Assembly: GCF_014041995.1 (NCBI RefSeq) | Contig: NZ_CP059492.1 | Span: 2,170,001-2,234,000, forward strand | Length of the DNA: 64,000 nt | Direction: 5' to 3' | DNA from: Changpingibacter yushuensis | GTDB taxonomy: Bacteria; Actinomycetota; Actinomycetes; Actinomycetales; Actinomycetaceae | Part shown: piece by piece, positions 1-10,896 of the stretch | Layout of the letters: the number at the start of each line of letters is the position of its first letter | Position numbering within the stretch: the first letter of the stretch is position 1 | The notes under the pieces: model-generated | Databases searched by the model: none | What the model was told of the DNA's origin: nothing | Seen by the model: the letters and a program-made list of their open reading frames with translations, nothing else | Position numbers and translations under genes: made by a program

Positions 1-183
1 GAAGGATACTCCACCGCCGCCATGGCAATGGATATCCACCAGACCCGGAAGGATGTAACCTTCCAACCGTTCCCCAGGGCCCGAACTGCGCGCCACGCGC
101 GTGAAGCGATTGCCTTCCCACTCCACCGTGCCGTCCTGAAGAATGCCGTCGGGTAACACGATCGATCCACGGATAGCTCCCAT
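1..183 (-). CDS. nagA: N-acetylglucosamine-6-phosphate deacetylase, N-terminal part (runs off the window)
   Basis: The first 61 codons of an amidohydrolase are visible, starting at the ATG at 183 with a GGGGGA ribosome binding site just upstream. The peptide holds a small N-terminal beta domain and then LPGLVDIHCHGGGG, which is the metal-binding HxH motif in the setting typical of NagA. NagA removes the acetyl group from GlcNAc-6-P in the cytoplasm during amino-sugar recycling and catabolism. The rest lies left of base 1, so length and catalytic Asp cannot be checked. Another amidohydrolase is possible, but the LPG..DIHCHGG stretch fits NagA best. Confidence 0.8.
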   Translation of the reverse strand, partial: MGAIRGSIVLPDGILQDGTVEWEGNRFTRVARSSGPGERLEGYILPGLVDIHCHGGGGVSF

Positions 184-216
184 GACTCCCCCTTGAGTGC
201 ATTGGCAGCCTGGACG

Positions 217-912
217 TCAGAACAAGCGATCCTCCGGGTGATCCAGGCCACGCATTTCGTCATAGTCGAGAATAACGCACTCAATGCCTCGATCCTCAGC
301 AAGCGTGCGAGCTTGTGGCTTGATTTCTTGCGCTGCGAAGACACCTCTCAATGGCGTAAGGAGGGGGTCGCGGCCCAGAAGGTCAAGATATCGAGTCAAC
401 TGTTCGACGCCATCGATATCGCCTCGGCGTTTAATCTCCACCGCAATGTGACCGCCTTCGCCGTCACGAACCATCAAATCAACGGGACCAATTGGCGTGG
501 GAAACTCGCGGCGCACAAGGGAAACACCCTCCCCTAGGCGATCCACTTGCTCGGCCAAGAGTTTCTGAAGATGCGCTTCTACACCATCTTTGACCAAGCC
601 CGGTTCCATGCCCAACTGGTGTGTGTAATCACCGATGATCTCAAAAATCCGAATCACGAGTTCGTCGTCGGTCTTCTTCTGCGAGACCTCCCACACCTCT
701 TGCGCGCCAATCGCTAACTCATCCTCGTTCGGTTCGCGTACACGCAGAGTGCAGGGCGGAATCATCCAATTGAGTGGTTTGTAGGATCCTCCATCTGAAT
801 GCACAAGAACGGATCCATCAGCTTTCACCATGAGCAGCCGGGCACCTCGATCTAGGTGTGCGTCAAGGCGCCCAGAGTATTCAACTGAACAATTTGCGAA
901 CACAACTCGCAT
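217..912 (-). CDS. nucS: Endonuclease NucS (EndoMS), mismatch-specific
   Basis: NucS cuts both strands at mismatches and performs mismatch repair in actinobacteria that lack MutS/MutL. The 231-residue protein starts [16 protein letters not shown], like mycobacterial NucS, and carries the PD-(D/E)XK-like nuclease core in GPVDLMVRD (Asp145) and [10 protein letters not shown] (Glu159, Lys161), followed by [11 protein letters not shown]. It ends in DRLF, resembling the C-terminal beta-clamp-binding tail of this family. I chose the ATG at 912, about 8 nt after AAAGGA; a TTG one codon upstream is possible. It is the last gene of the ATP synthase-DUF2550 block, a position shared with other actinobacteria. 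Confidence 0.93.
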   Translation of the reverse strand: MRVVFANCSVEYSGRLDAHLDRGARLLMVKADGSVLVHSDGGSYKPLNWMIPPCTLRVREPNEDELAIGAQEVWEVSQKKTDDELVIRIFEIIGDYTHQLGMEPGLVKDGVEAHLQKLLAEQVDRLGEGVSLVRREFPTPIGPVDLMVRDGEGGHIAVEIKRRGDIDGVEQLTRYLDLLGRDPLLTPLRGVFAAQEIKPQARTLAEDRGIECVILDYDEMRGLDHPEDRLF

Positions 913-1017
913 CAAGAATGTCCTTTCGCAAAGTGAGGCTGCAGAACCGCACCACGGGCTGAGCGCGCAGGCGCTCGAAAGACTACCGGAACGGGCAGTG
1001 AGAATCCCGCAGGAGAT

Positions 1018-1437
1018 CTAAATGTACGTCGGTTCCTCAGCCGGTGGAGCGGAGTCAATCCAGGAGACCAAGCCAGCAAAGGACTGTGGACTCATAGCGA
1101 TGTCTAGTGCCTCGCCGAGATACTCAACATGCGCAACCGTGAGGTCGTTGCGGGCTAGCTTATGGCCGACTATATGAAAACCAGCGCGTTGGAAGACGCG
1201 CTGGGGAACGGGAAGAAATGAACGAGTGCTGAACCACTCGAGCGCACGGGGGCCAAGAATGAGCACTCCTGTGCGCCATCCACGAGCATTCTTGGCGCGC
1301 ACAGAACACTGTAAGGAACCTGGACGGCGCAACAGAATGGTTAAGCGCAGTGCACACCAGCCCACAGCGCACAGAGCGAGGAGCAGCACGAGCAACAGCA
1401 CCAAGATGATTCGCGTATCAACATCTTGTGAGCTCAA
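1018..1437 (-). CDS. DUF2550 family membrane-anchored protein
   Basis: A 139-residue protein with one N-terminal membrane segment (about residues 10-32, rich in Leu/Val) followed by a soluble domain with GWRTGVLILGPRALEWF and a DLTVAHVEYLGEALDIAM stretch. This matches DUF2550, the actinobacterial family found directly after atpC (Rv1312 in M. tuberculosis). The start is a TTG at 1437 supported by GAGGAG five bases upstream. It follows atpC by 21 bases and is probably in the same transcript. The molecular function is unknown; I infer a small one-pass membrane protein with the C-terminal part inside. Confidence 0.8.
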   Translation of the reverse strand: MSSQDVDTRIILVLLLVLLLALCAVGWCALRLTILLRRPGSLQCSVRAKNARGWRTGVLILGPRALEWFSTRSFLPVPQRVFQRAGFHIVGHKLARNDLTVAHVEYLGEALDIAMSPQSFAGLVSWIDSAPPAEEPTYI

Positions 1438-1458
1438 GCTTGCTCCTCGCCTTCAGTT

Positions 1459-1715
1459 CTAAAGATCTGCAACCTGGCCCGAATCAACCAAGATGTAGAC
1501 CCGGTCCGCATCTACAGTTACAAAGCCGCCGACCACATCAATTGCAGTATCAGGAATACCTTCGCCCGAGACGTGTACCTGACCTGTGGACAATAATGCC
1601 ATGACAGGGGTGTGTCCAGCCAAAATGCCCAGTTCGCCATCGCTGGCGGGAACCCGCACTTGACCGGCTTCACCCTGCCAGATCGGGCCCGCCGGAGCTA
1701 CCACTTCGACATGCA

Positions 1716-1716
<1 letters not shown>
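1459..1716 (-). CDS. atpC: ATP synthase F1 subunit epsilon
   Basis: The epsilon subunit sits on the central stalk and couples rotation to catalysis, and can inhibit ATP hydrolysis. The 85-residue product starts MHVEVVAPAGPIWQGEAG and contains SDGELGILAGHTPVMALLSTG, the conserved beta-sandwich region. It ends soon after that domain, so the C-terminal helical hairpin is very short, as in other actinobacterial epsilon subunits. The start at 1716 overlaps the last base of atpD (TAATG); a start 10 codons earlier would overlap atpD more and lacks family support. Confidence 0.93.
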
Positions 1717-3206
<1,490 letters not shown>

Positions 3207-4142
3207 TTAGGCTTCTTGCTTGAGCGCGTCAGCACCCGAGACGATCTCGGTGATCTCAGTGGTGATCTCCGCTTGGCGAGCATTGTTCGCCTTACGGGTG
3301 TACTCCTGGATGAGCTGGCCGGCGTTCTCCGTGGCCGAATGCATAGCCTGCTGGCGCGAAGCCAACTCAGAGGCGGCAGCGGTCAACAGCACAGACTTGA
3401 TTCGTTGACGCACATACATGGGCAGCAACGAATCAAACACCTCCTGCGCTGATGGTTCGAACTCGTACAGCGGAGCAGCTCCGGGTTGATAGTCGCCCAA
3501 CTCGTCGCGTTCAGCATCGGCCAACACGTCGTCGTCGGTATCCGCGATCTCCATCGGAAGCATGTGACGCTTCTGGACCACTTGCCGAACCATCGACTCA
3601 AAACGAGTGAAAACCACGTGGACTTCAGCTATGCCACCTTCTTCTACCGGAGCCAAATAGGCGTTGAGAAGAGTGGTGGCGATGTCGTCAGTGGTTGCGT
3701 CATTGGGGCGATCGGAATCTCCGCTCCACACCTTCTCCACATCGACGTTGCGGAAGTGATAGTAGCTCTCCCCACGGCGGCCAGAAATGTAGAGAACCGG
3801 TTCCATTCCCTGCTCGCGCAGTTCGTCCATGAATCGGTCCGCTTCGCGTAGCACCGACGCCGAATAGGCGCCCGCCATACCACGATCGGACGTCACCACA
3901 AGAACGGCGACCCTGTTCGTATCTGTGCGGCGAACGAGGAACGGATGCTTGTGGTTGAAGTCGTGCGCCGCCACGGCCGCGATGGACCGAGTCAGAACCT
4001 GAGCGTAGGGATCGAGCCCCATGGCCGCTTCGCGCGCCTTGGAGATGCGTGACGCGGCGATGAGCTCCATCGCCCGAAACACCTTCTCCAAGGTACTCGT
4101 TGCCCGGATCTTCTCCTTGAAGACCCTCTGTGCACCAGCCAC
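3207..4142 (-). CDS. atpG: ATP synthase F1 subunit gamma
   Basis: Rotor shaft of F1. The 311-residue protein begins with the conserved coiled-coil region (FKEKIRATSTLEKVFRAMEL) and ends with the matching C-terminal helix (LIQEYTRKANNARQAEITTE). It contains VVTSDRGMAGAYSASVL, the family signature. An acidic insert around residues 205-225 (DTDDDVLADAERDELGDY) is present, as is usual in actinobacterial gamma subunits. It follows atpA by two bases. Confidence 0.97.
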   Translation of the reverse strand: MAGAQRVFKEKIRATSTLEKVFRAMELIAASRISKAREAAMGLDPYAQVLTRSIAAVAAHDFNHKHPFLVRRTDTNRVAVLVVTSDRGMAGAYSASVLREADRFMDELREQGMEPVLYISGRRGESYYHFRNVDVEKVWSGDSDRPNDATTDDIATTLLNAYLAPVEEGGIAEVHVVFTRFESMVRQVVQKRHMLPMEIADTDDDVLADAERDELGDYQPGAAPLYEFEPSAQEVFDSLLPMYVRQRIKSVLLTAAASELASRQQAMHSATENAGQLIQEYTRKANNARQAEITTEITEIVSGADALKQEA

Positions 4143-4144
4143 TG

Positions 4145-5770
4145 TTAGCTCCGCTTCGCCCGGACGAGCGTCTCCCGAACGACTTCGGTCTCAGACTCAC
4201 CGGCACCGTCAGTGATGATGCCTTCGGAAACCAGGAAGCCGTGCTGGAACTCATCCACAGCGCTGCGCAGTGCCGATTCGGTGTCAGAATCGAGCACTCC
4301 CGTGCTAGCAAGAGTCTCCAGAACCGGCGAGTTGTGCCGCACGAAATCAAGCATGCCCGATTCAAAAGCATGCACCTTATTGACCGGAACATCGTCGAGA
4401 TAGCCAGAGGTACCCGCCCACATCGAGACGATCTGATCCTCCACCTTGAATGGCGTGTACTGCGGCTGCTTGAGAAGCTCCATCAGGCGCTCGCCTCTAG
4501 TCAGCTGCTGACGCGTGGTGGCATCCAAATCAGATGCGAACATCGCGAATGCCGCCTGCGCCCGATACTGCGCCAGCGTGATCTTCAGTGTGCCAGCCAC
4601 CTTCTTCATCGCCTTAACCTGAGCGTCACCGCCCACGCGGGAAACGGAGATACCCACGTCCACAGCTGGACGCTGATTCGCGTTGAAGAGATCTGACTGA
4701 AGGAAGATCTGGCCGTCAGTAATCGAAATGACGTTGGTAGGAATGTAGGCAGAAACGTCATTCGCCTTGGTCTCAATGAGCGGAAGGCCCGTCATCGAAC
4801 CGCCGCCCAGCTCATCGGAGAGCTTCGCGCAGCGCTCAAGCAAGCGAGAGTGCAAGTAGAACACATCGCCTGGGTATGCTTCGCGCCCCGGTGGGCGGCG
4901 AAGCAACAGGGAAACTGCTCGGTAGGCTTCGGCTTGCTTTGACAGGTCATCAAAGACGATCAGAACGTGCTTGCCGGAGTACATCCAGTGCTGCCCGATG
5001 GCCGAGCCAGTGTAAGGAGCGAGGTACTTGAAGCCAGCCGGATCGGATGCAGGCGAGGCCACAATGGTGGTGTACTCCATGGCGCCGCCCTTTTGCAGGG
5101 TTGAACGCACCGAGGCGATTGTGGAGCCCTTTTGTCCGATGGCAACGTAGATGCAGCGCACCTGCTGTGCCGGGTCCCCAGACTCCCAGTTCGACTTCTG
5201 ATTAAGAATGGTGTCAATTGCCAGAGCAGTCTTGCCCGTTTGACGATCACCAATGATGAGCTGACGCTGGCCGCGCCCAATCGGGATCATCGCGTCGATG
5301 GCCTTGATGCCAGTCTGCAGAGGTTCATTAACACTCTTACGCATCATGACGCCTGGAGCCTGCAGTTCCAGCGGCCTGCGGCCGTCGACGTCGGTAATGT
5401 CGCCCAGTCCGTCAATCGGGTTGCCCAAGGGATCCACCGTGCGGCCCAAGTAGCCATCACCAACAGGAACAGAGAGGACCTCACCAGTGCGGCGGACCTC
5501 TTGCCCTTCTTCAATTGCGGAGAAATCACCAAGAACGACGACGCCGATCTCGCGTTCCTCCAAGTTCATCGCGAGGCCAAGGGTCCCGTCTTCAAACTTC
5601 AGAAGCTCGTTCGCCATGGTCCCAGCAAGCCCTTCAACACGGGCGATTCCGTCCGCGGTCAAGGTGACGTGGCCGACTTCCTCGCTCACGGTCTTGGCAG
5701 GCTCATAGGAACTCACGAAGCTGTCGAGCGCAGCCCGGATCTCATCCGGCTGGATTGTCAGATCAGCCAT
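4145..5770 (-). CDS. atpA: ATP synthase F1 subunit alpha
   Basis: Non-catalytic nucleotide-binding subunit of F1. The 541-residue protein has the Walker A loop GDRQTGKT at 174-181 and a standard alpha-subunit C-terminal domain. A C-terminal tail ends in [18 protein letters not shown], somewhat longer than in E. coli (513 residues) and typical of actinobacteria. The ATG at 5770 encodes [15 protein letters not shown], the normal N-terminus. It sits between atpH (62 bases away) and atpG. Confidence 0.98.
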   Translation of the reverse strand: MADLTIQPDEIRAALDSFVSSYEPAKTVSEEVGHVTLTADGIARVEGLAGTMANELLKFEDGTLGLAMNLEEREIGVVVLGDFSAIEEGQEVRRTGEVLSVPVGDGYLGRTVDPLGNPIDGLGDITDVDGRRPLELQAPGVMMRKSVNEPLQTGIKAIDAMIPIGRGQRQLIIGDRQTGKTALAIDTILNQKSNWESGDPAQQVRCIYVAIGQKGSTIASVRSTLQKGGAMEYTTIVASPASDPAGFKYLAPYTGSAIGQHWMYSGKHVLIVFDDLSKQAEAYRAVSLLLRRPPGREAYPGDVFYLHSRLLERCAKLSDELGGGSMTGLPLIETKANDVSAYIPTNVISITDGQIFLQSDLFNANQRPAVDVGISVSRVGGDAQVKAMKKVAGTLKITLAQYRAQAAFAMFASDLDATTRQQLTRGERLMELLKQPQYTPFKVEDQIVSMWAGTSGYLDDVPVNKVHAFESGMLDFVRHNSPVLETLASTGVLDSDTESALRSAVDEFQHGFLVSEGIITDGAGESETEVVRETLVRAKRS

Positions 5771-5832
5771 TCCTCATTCCTTACGTTTTGACGGCCGAAA
5801 GCCGTTCTCGGTGCGGGCGTGCCCGCGTGGTC

Positions 5833-6645
5833 TTATCGAGTGATTGCGTCGCGGACGTTCGAAATCCGTGTTTCTAGCGTGCCGTCAATGACATCTTCAC
5901 CAACATGAATCCTCATGCCGCCAACGACTCGTGGATTGACGGAAACGTGAACTACGACGTCTTCTCCATACCGGGAGGTGAGAATCCGGCTCAGCCGTTC
6001 CTTCTGCTCTGGAGAAAGTGGAGAAGCAACCGTCACAGAGGCAACCAGATGGTGACCGCGTTGTGCCGCTTCGGCGATGTAGTGATTGAGTGACTGGGCA
6101 ATCGTAGGCTCCGGGGCACGATACACTGCGCGTGCCACGAGCTCCAGAGTCTCAGGGATGGTCTCGGAGAAAACCTCACGAGCCAGCTCCTCACGCTTGC
6201 CTCTTTGGTATCCCCTATCGCCAAGGACTACGCGCAAGCTGCGCTCTTCACCAAGGATGCGTAGGCAGCGATAGAGCTCCTCTTCAACGCCGCCTAGGCG
6301 ATCAGCCTTTTCAGCATTTGCCAGAAGTGTTTGAACACCGAGTTCCTCAAGGGCCGTCATGAGATCGGAATCCTTGGACCAGCGTTCCCGCACCAGCTGC
6401 GACAGCAAGTACATGACGGGTTCAGAGACTCGAGTCGCAAACACATCACGAGCAAGCTTCTCCCGGTCGGCCTCGTTACGAGAGGAATCCGTGAGCCCGC
6501 GGCGGAATGCCACCAGCTCACCGATCGTGTCAGCGACAGAGAAGATCTCACGGCCAAAGAGCACGAGTGAACCTTGTTGCAGAGAAAGCACCCTTTCCCA
6601 GTCCGTACGTGCCGCTTCAAGAGCCGCTTCACTGCTGGAACGCAT
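5833..6645 (-). CDS. atpH: ATP synthase subunit delta
   Basis: The delta subunit joins the F1 head to the peripheral stalk. At 270 residues it is longer than the about 180-residue E. coli delta and matches the extended actinobacterial form without the b-subunit fusion found in mycobacteria. The conserved C-terminal region HVSVNPRVVGGMRIHVGEDV followed by GTLETRISNVRDAI is the family signature. The ATG at 6645 overlaps the end of atpF, which implies coupled translation. Confidence 0.94.
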   Translation of the reverse strand: MRSSSEAALEAARTDWERVLSLQQGSLVLFGREIFSVADTIGELVAFRRGLTDSSRNEADREKLARDVFATRVSEPVMYLLSQLVRERWSKDSDLMTALEELGVQTLLANAEKADRLGGVEEELYRCLRILGEERSLRVVLGDRGYQRGKREELAREVFSETIPETLELVARAVYRAPEPTIAQSLNHYIAEAAQRGHHLVASVTVASPLSPEQKERLSRILTSRYGEDVVVHVSVNPRVVGGMRIHVGEDVIDGTLETRISNVRDAITR

Positions 6646-7187
6646 CAGCCCTCCTTCGAGCCTTTGCCAGATTCGGAATCGACCGTCTCAAGCTCATCGA
6701 GAAAACGATCAATGACGCCTTGAGAAATCGTGGGATCGAGTGCCTGGCCGCCGACGATCTTGGCTGCCAAATCTGAGGCCAATGAACCCACGTCCGAGCG
6801 CAGCACTTGCTGGGCGGATTGTGCATCGGCCTGAATCTGACGAGCTGAAGCCTCCGCTATGCGATGTGCTTCTAGGGTGGCCTGCTTCTGGGCAGCTGAG
6901 ACAATGTCAGTTGCGTTCGCTTGAGCCTTCTCACGGATCTGTGCGGCTTCGCGACGGGCATCGTCTACTTCAGACGCGAGAGCCTCGCGTTCCTTGGCAA
7001 CTTCTTCCTGTGCACGTGCCGCTGAGTTCAGGCCTTCATCAATCTTGGCCGTGCGTTCGTCCAACACTCGCATGAATGTGGGCCACGCCAGCTTGTACAT
7101 CGCCACAGCGATGATGATGAACGAGACCGTTCCCCAGATGAGATCCGCTGGCGCTGGAATAATCAGCGAATCTGAAGCGAGAATCAC
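6645..7187 (-). CDS. atpF: ATP synthase Fo subunit b
   Basis: Peripheral-stalk subunit: one N-terminal membrane helix (about residues 13-35, LIWGTVSFIIIAVAMYKLAW) followed by a long charged, Ala-rich coiled coil. The length of 180 residues is normal. The start is a GTG at 7187, two bases after the atpE stop. It overlaps atpH by one base. Confidence 0.95.
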   Translation of the reverse strand: MILASDSLIIPAPADLIWGTVSFIIIAVAMYKLAWPTFMRVLDERTAKIDEGLNSAARAQEEVAKEREALASEVDDARREAAQIREKAQANATDIVSAAQKQATLEAHRIAEASARQIQADAQSAQQVLRSDVGSLASDLAAKIVGGQALDPTISQGVIDRFLDELETVDSESGKGSKEG

Positions 7188-7189
7188 TG

Positions 7190-7429
<240 letters not shown>

Positions 7430-8251
7430 TCAGTGTTCTTCAATCGACAGCGAAATGTACGCGGCCGTCAGAAGAGCGAAGATATATGCCTGCAAGCAGG
7501 CAACGAACGCCTCGAATGCGGTGAACGCAATGCCACCTACGAGTGTGAGGGTGCCAAGGGCAAGCCCGCCCACGCCACCCATCGAAAGGTAGAGAGCATT
7601 GGTTCCCACAAAGCACAGTACGAGCAGCAAATGCCCTGAAACCATGTTGGCGAGAAGTCGGATAGTCAACGTCAGTGGACGAAGAACAAATGTTGAGAGG
7701 AGCTCAATTGGCGTCATCAAAATGTAGATGGGCTTGGGAACTCCCGGCGGGAACAGTTGAGACTTGAAGAAGTTGAACGTCCCGTGGCTCTTGATTCCTG
7801 CGTAGATGAACGCAACATAGGCCAACACAGCATAGATAATCGGCATGCCGATTATGGACGTGCTGGCAATCTGCAGCCCAGGAATGATGCCCGTGAGGTT
7901 CATGAACAGAATCCCCAAGAACATCGATGCAAGAAGCGGCTGATACGGGCCCGCATTCTTTCCAAGGAGCTCTTCACCAATCGATTTGCGCGAAAAGTCC
8001 AAGAGCATCTCAACGCTACCTTGGGCACGACCAGGTATTAGCTTCGCGCGCCGCGAATACAGAACCAAGATCGTGCACAGAACCGCAACCGAGATGAGCC
8101 GGACCATGATGACGCGATTAATCTCAAAGGGCGTGCCCCCAAAAAGAATCGGATCAGGGAAGAATTCCTCGATCGTGGGCGCATGGAACTCATTGTCACC
8201 CGAAGCCTGGAGCGACCCCGTGGCAATTGCAGCGAGAAGATTCACCGACAA
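7430..8251 (-). CDS. atpB: ATP synthase Fo subunit a
   Basis: Stator channel protein for protons. The 273-residue product has about six hydrophobic segments and the essential arginine in LTLTIRLLANMVSGHLLL. The start is a TTG at 8251: the GGAGGAC site lies seven bases upstream, while the ATG at 8256 is out of frame and too close to it. It is the first structural gene of the operon, separated from atpI by 238 bases that hold a promoter-like sequence. Confidence 0.95.
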   Translation of the reverse strand: MSVNLLAAIATGSLQASGDNEFHAPTIEEFFPDPILFGGTPFEINRVIMVRLISVAVLCTILVLYSRRAKLIPGRAQGSVEMLLDFSRKSIGEELLGKNAGPYQPLLASMFLGILFMNLTGIIPGLQIASTSIIGMPIIYAVLAYVAFIYAGIKSHGTFNFFKSQLFPPGVPKPIYILMTPIELLSTFVLRPLTLTIRLLANMVSGHLLLVLCFVGTNALYLSMGGVGGLALGTLTLVGGIAFTAFEAFVACLQAYIFALLTAAYISLSIEEH

Positions 8252-8319
8252 GCCATGTCCTCCGAACGTGTTGACGCCATAAACCTCGCAGCATCCATCG
8301 CTGGCGAGGCACGAGTTAG

Positions 8320-8350
8320 ATCATACAGAGAAAATGGGCAGGTTATGCAA
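8320..8350 (-). promoter_or_regulatory. Candidate promoter of the ATP synthase operon
   Basis: On the minus strand TTGCAT (8350-8345) and TATGAT (8325-8320) are separated by 19 bases, about 70 bases before the atpB start. The 238-base gap between atpI and atpB is unusual for this tightly packed region, which supports a separate promoter for the structural genes. The spacer is longer than the ideal 17, so this is a candidate only. Confidence 0.4.
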
Positions 8351-8489
8351 CGGCCCAAGTTCGTCTTTATGCCATCATGAGCCTAGGGCAAAAGTCCCGC
8401 CGCCGTAACAAAATTTTAGACTTTTCCTTATGGAAGTGGCCTATTGTGATCCGTATCATATCGCCCCTACCCGTCGAAACTGTCTGTTT

Positions 8490-9029
8490 CTAGACACACC
8501 GCGGAGGATCGTCCCTGCGCTCATCATCGTCTGGTGACCACGTACCAACATCCCATTCGTCTGGCTCTTGCGCCTTGATCGATTCGGCCCTCTCGAGTTC
8601 CTCGCGGGAGGGCACATCGAGGGAAGGCCCATCCGATCGGACCACCATCCACGATGCAGTGACGAGCGATCCCACCACAGCAGCCGCAGTTGAAACGAGT
8701 AGCGCGCGCAGATCAATGACCGTCCATTCGTGAAGCAATGACAAAACCACGATGATAAGCAGCATCTTGAATGCGTAGCCCCCACCAAAGAGGATGGCGC
8801 CCGCTCGGCTACCCATTGCGTGGGTGGCACCTGCCACCCAGGCTAGGGCGGCACTTGAGAACGCCACAATGAGGAACCCCACCAGAACCCCGCTGGCCAT
8901 GTCGTTTCTGCCAGCGGCGGCGAAGGCTGCGGATACTGCGCACCCTAGACCGCCTAGGATCGCCAGATCCCAAGCCGCTATCCTTCGGAGCAGCTCACCT
9001 GCTGTAGGGACGTTAGATTCCAAGGGCAT
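8490..9029 (-). CDS. AtpI-like small membrane protein upstream of the ATP synthase operon
   Basis: A 179-residue protein with four predicted membrane segments (about residues 20-40, 44-66, 75-100 and 106-128) and a hydrophilic acidic C-terminal tail ending DDERRDDPPRCV. Position directly before atpB and the four-helix layout match the ATP synthase protein I family, thought to help assemble the c-ring or import magnesium. Sequence identity in this family is low, so the call rests mainly on layout and topology. It starts six bases after the wecA-like gene stop, with no clear ribosome binding site, so translation may be coupled. Confidence 0.65.
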   Translation of the reverse strand: MPLESNVPTAGELLRRIAAWDLAILGGLGCAVSAAFAAAGRNDMASGVLVGFLIVAFSSAALAWVAGATHAMGSRAGAILFGGGYAFKMLLIIVVLSLLHEWTVIDLRALLVSTAAAVVGSLVTASWMVVRSDGPSLDVPSREELERAESIKAQEPDEWDVGTWSPDDDERRDDPPRCV

Positions 9030-9035
9030 CGCGAG

Positions 9036-10253
9036 TTACGCCCCATTCGGGTGTGGCGCCGAAGCTTGAGCTTCGGCGGATGTGGCATCCGGCCTCGAGG
9101 ATGTGGCATCCGGCCTCGAATCGTCAGCCACCACAGAGGCAACTGCGTTCTTCTGTGCGCGTGCCCGTGCTGGCGCACTCATTTCACGCCGTGTGATCAC
9201 AACAGCACCAGCAATACTCACCACGGCGAGCGGCGTCACAGCCAAGGGAGGGAAGATTACAAGCGCCACGCATGAAAGTGAAGCAACGGCAGCCCACATA
9301 TAGAGAATAAGTACGGCACCCGCGTGTGAATGCCCGCGGCGAAGCAATCGATGGTGCAGATGGCCTGCATCAGCATGGAACGGCGACTGCCCCTTGGCCA
9401 TACGGCGTACAACAGCCCATACGAAGTCGATGAGCGGAAGCAGAATCACGGCAACGGGCACGAGGATCGGCATAGCAGCTGGCAGGGAGTACCCCACCGA
9501 GGTGTTGGCGGGGTCGATCTGCCCGGTGACCAGCACACCAGCCCCCGCGATGACTACGCCTATCATCAATGCTCCCGAGTCACCCATGAAGATTCTTGCG
9601 GGATGGAAGTTGTGCGGGAGGAAGCCCACGCAAATCCCCACGAGTCCAGCCACCACCGCGCACGCTACTGACGAGTAGTCGCCAGGAGAGGCATTGCGCG
9701 CCAAGTAGTAGGAATAGATGAAGAACGAAAAGGCTGCAATTGCAACGATTCCGGCGGCCAAGCCGTCAAGTCCGTCAACAAAGTTGACAGCGTTGGCCAC
9801 CACTACCACCACGATGATGGTCACAAATAGCGTCAGCCGGCTTGATCCCACGGTCAATCCCATAACGGGAACGCTGACAACCTGCACGCCTTGCCATGCC
9901 ATGATGCCCGCTGCGAGGATTTCCCCAGCCAGTTTGGCATACCAGTCCAGCTCCCAGATATCGTCAATGACTCCCACGAGGCACATGACGCCAGCGCCCA
10001 TCACCACGCCCCAAGCACCCGAGCCCGGTGCAAATACGCGTGAGAGATAGGGAATCTGCGAAGCCACGATGAAGGAGACCACCAACCCGCAATACATGGC
10101 TAATCCACCAAGCCGCGGAATCGGCACAGTGTGGACGTCACGGGCACGTACCTGCGTAATTGCGCCTACGGCAATCGCAATTCTCAGAACCACAGGCACC
10201 AGAACATAGGTGACCACGGCCGCCAAGAGCATGATGAGAAGGTAGACGCGCAC
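9036..10253 (-). CDS. WecA/MraY-family undecaprenyl-phosphate sugar-1-phosphate transferase
   Basis: A 405-residue polytopic enzyme that attaches a sugar-1-phosphate (in the mycobacterial relative, GlcNAc-1-P) to decaprenyl or undecaprenyl phosphate on the cytoplasmic face, starting polymer synthesis. Family motifs are RDVHTVPIPRLGGLAMY, GVIDDIWELDWYAKL, NAVNFVDGLDGLAAG, PARIFMGDSGALMIG and FHADAGHLHHRLLRRG. The start is a GTG at 10253, eight bases after GGAGG inside the end of the Sua5 gene. The C-terminal 60 residues are hydrophilic and contain a seven-residue duplication (SRPDATS twice) coded by a 21-bp tandem repeat. Same position as Rv1302. Confidence 0.85.
   Translation of the reverse strand: MRVYLLIMLLAAVVTYVLVPVVLRIAIAVGAITQVRARDVHTVPIPRLGGLAMYCGLVVSFIVASQIPYLSRVFAPGSGAWGVVMGAGVMCLVGVIDDIWELDWYAKLAGEILAAGIMAWQGVQVVSVPVMGLTVGSSRLTLFVTIIVVVVVANAVNFVDGLDGLAAGIVAIAAFSFFIYSYYLARNASPGDYSSVACAVVAGLVGICVGFLPHNFHPARIFMGDSGALMIGVVIAGAGVLVTGQIDPANTSVGYSLPAAMPILVPVAVILLPLIDFVWAVVRRMAKGQSPFHADAGHLHHRLLRRGHSHAGAVLILYMWAAVASLSCVALVIFPPLAVTPLAVVSIAGAVVITRREMSAPARARAQKNAVASVVADDSRPDATSSRPDATSAEAQASAPHPNGA
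9078..9119. repeat. Two-copy 21-bp tandem repeat inside the wecA-like gene
   Basis: Two identical 21-bp units (9078-9098 and 9099-9119) follow each other and encode the repeated SRPDATS in the disordered C-terminal tail. Being in frame, copy-number change would alter only tail length. Confidence 0.9.
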
Positions 10254-10257
10254 TCAG

Positions 10258-10884
10258 TCAGTCCTCCAGTTCACCGAATCGTGCAATCTCAGAATCGGGA
10301 ATGGCGCCGTGCCGAACGATCTTCAATTTCTCCCCAACGATGACGATGGTCGAGGGTTCGCCTCCACCACATTGACCGCCATCCACGTAGAGAGCAACCT
10401 TTTCGCCCAATTGTTCCTTGGCTTGATCGACGTTCGCTGCGGGGTGCGCGGCCGTGAGATTAGCGCTCGAAACTGCCAACGGACCCGCGGAACCAAGTAA
10501 TGACAGCGTGAATTCGTCGTCGGGCATACGAAGAGCAACTGTGCCGTTCGTTTCACCCAAGTCCCAACCGATGGTCGGCTTGGCGGGCAGGACGATTGTG
10601 AGGGCTCCTGGCCAGAACTCTTCCATGAGCGCCCGCGCGGCATCTGGGATAACTTCAGCAAGTTTGGCGGCATCCGCGACGCTCCCAACCAATACTGGAG
10701 ACGGTTTGTCACGCCCGCGGCCCTTAGCAGTGAGAAGGCGATCAACGGCGCCCGGCGAAAACGGATCGGCGCCTAGACCGTACACAGTGTCAGTGGGCAA
10801 GACCACGAGGTCACCACGCGCAATTACCTCTTTAGCTTTCGCTATCGCGACTTCCCTGCCTACCCGGTAATCAATAACGTCCAT
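10258..10884 (-). CDS. L-threonylcarbamoyladenylate synthase (Sua5/YrdC family)
   Basis: This enzyme makes threonylcarbamoyl-AMP from threonine, bicarbonate and ATP for the t6A modification of ANN-decoding tRNAs. The 208-residue protein shows the YrdC-domain motifs VVLPTDTVYGLGADP, KGRGRDKPSPVLV and TVALRMPDDE and AVSSANLTA. It lacks the extra C-terminal Sua5 domain, so it is the short YrdC type. It lies between prmC (12 bases) and the wecA-like gene (4 bases), matching Rv1301. Confidence 0.9.
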   Translation of the reverse strand: MDVIDYRVGREVAIAKAKEVIARGDLVVLPTDTVYGLGADPFSPGAVDRLLTAKGRGRDKPSPVLVGSVADAAKLAEVIPDAARALMEEFWPGALTIVLPAKPTIGWDLGETNGTVALRMPDDEFTLSLLGSAGPLAVSSANLTAAHPAANVDQAKEQLGEKVALYVDGGQCGGGEPSTIVIVGEKLKIVRHGAIPDSEIARFGELED

Positions 10885-10896
10885 CGTCCTTCTCCA

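Noticed and set aside
961-976. GAGCGC-GCAG-GCGCTC hairpin between DUF2550 and nucS
   Set aside because: A 6-bp stem without a U-run inside a probable operon is too weak to call a terminator.
5132-5791. A 219-codon open frame on plus, opposite atpA
   Set aside because: It is an antisense shadow of a highly conserved gene, caused by codon bias in a GC-rich sequence.
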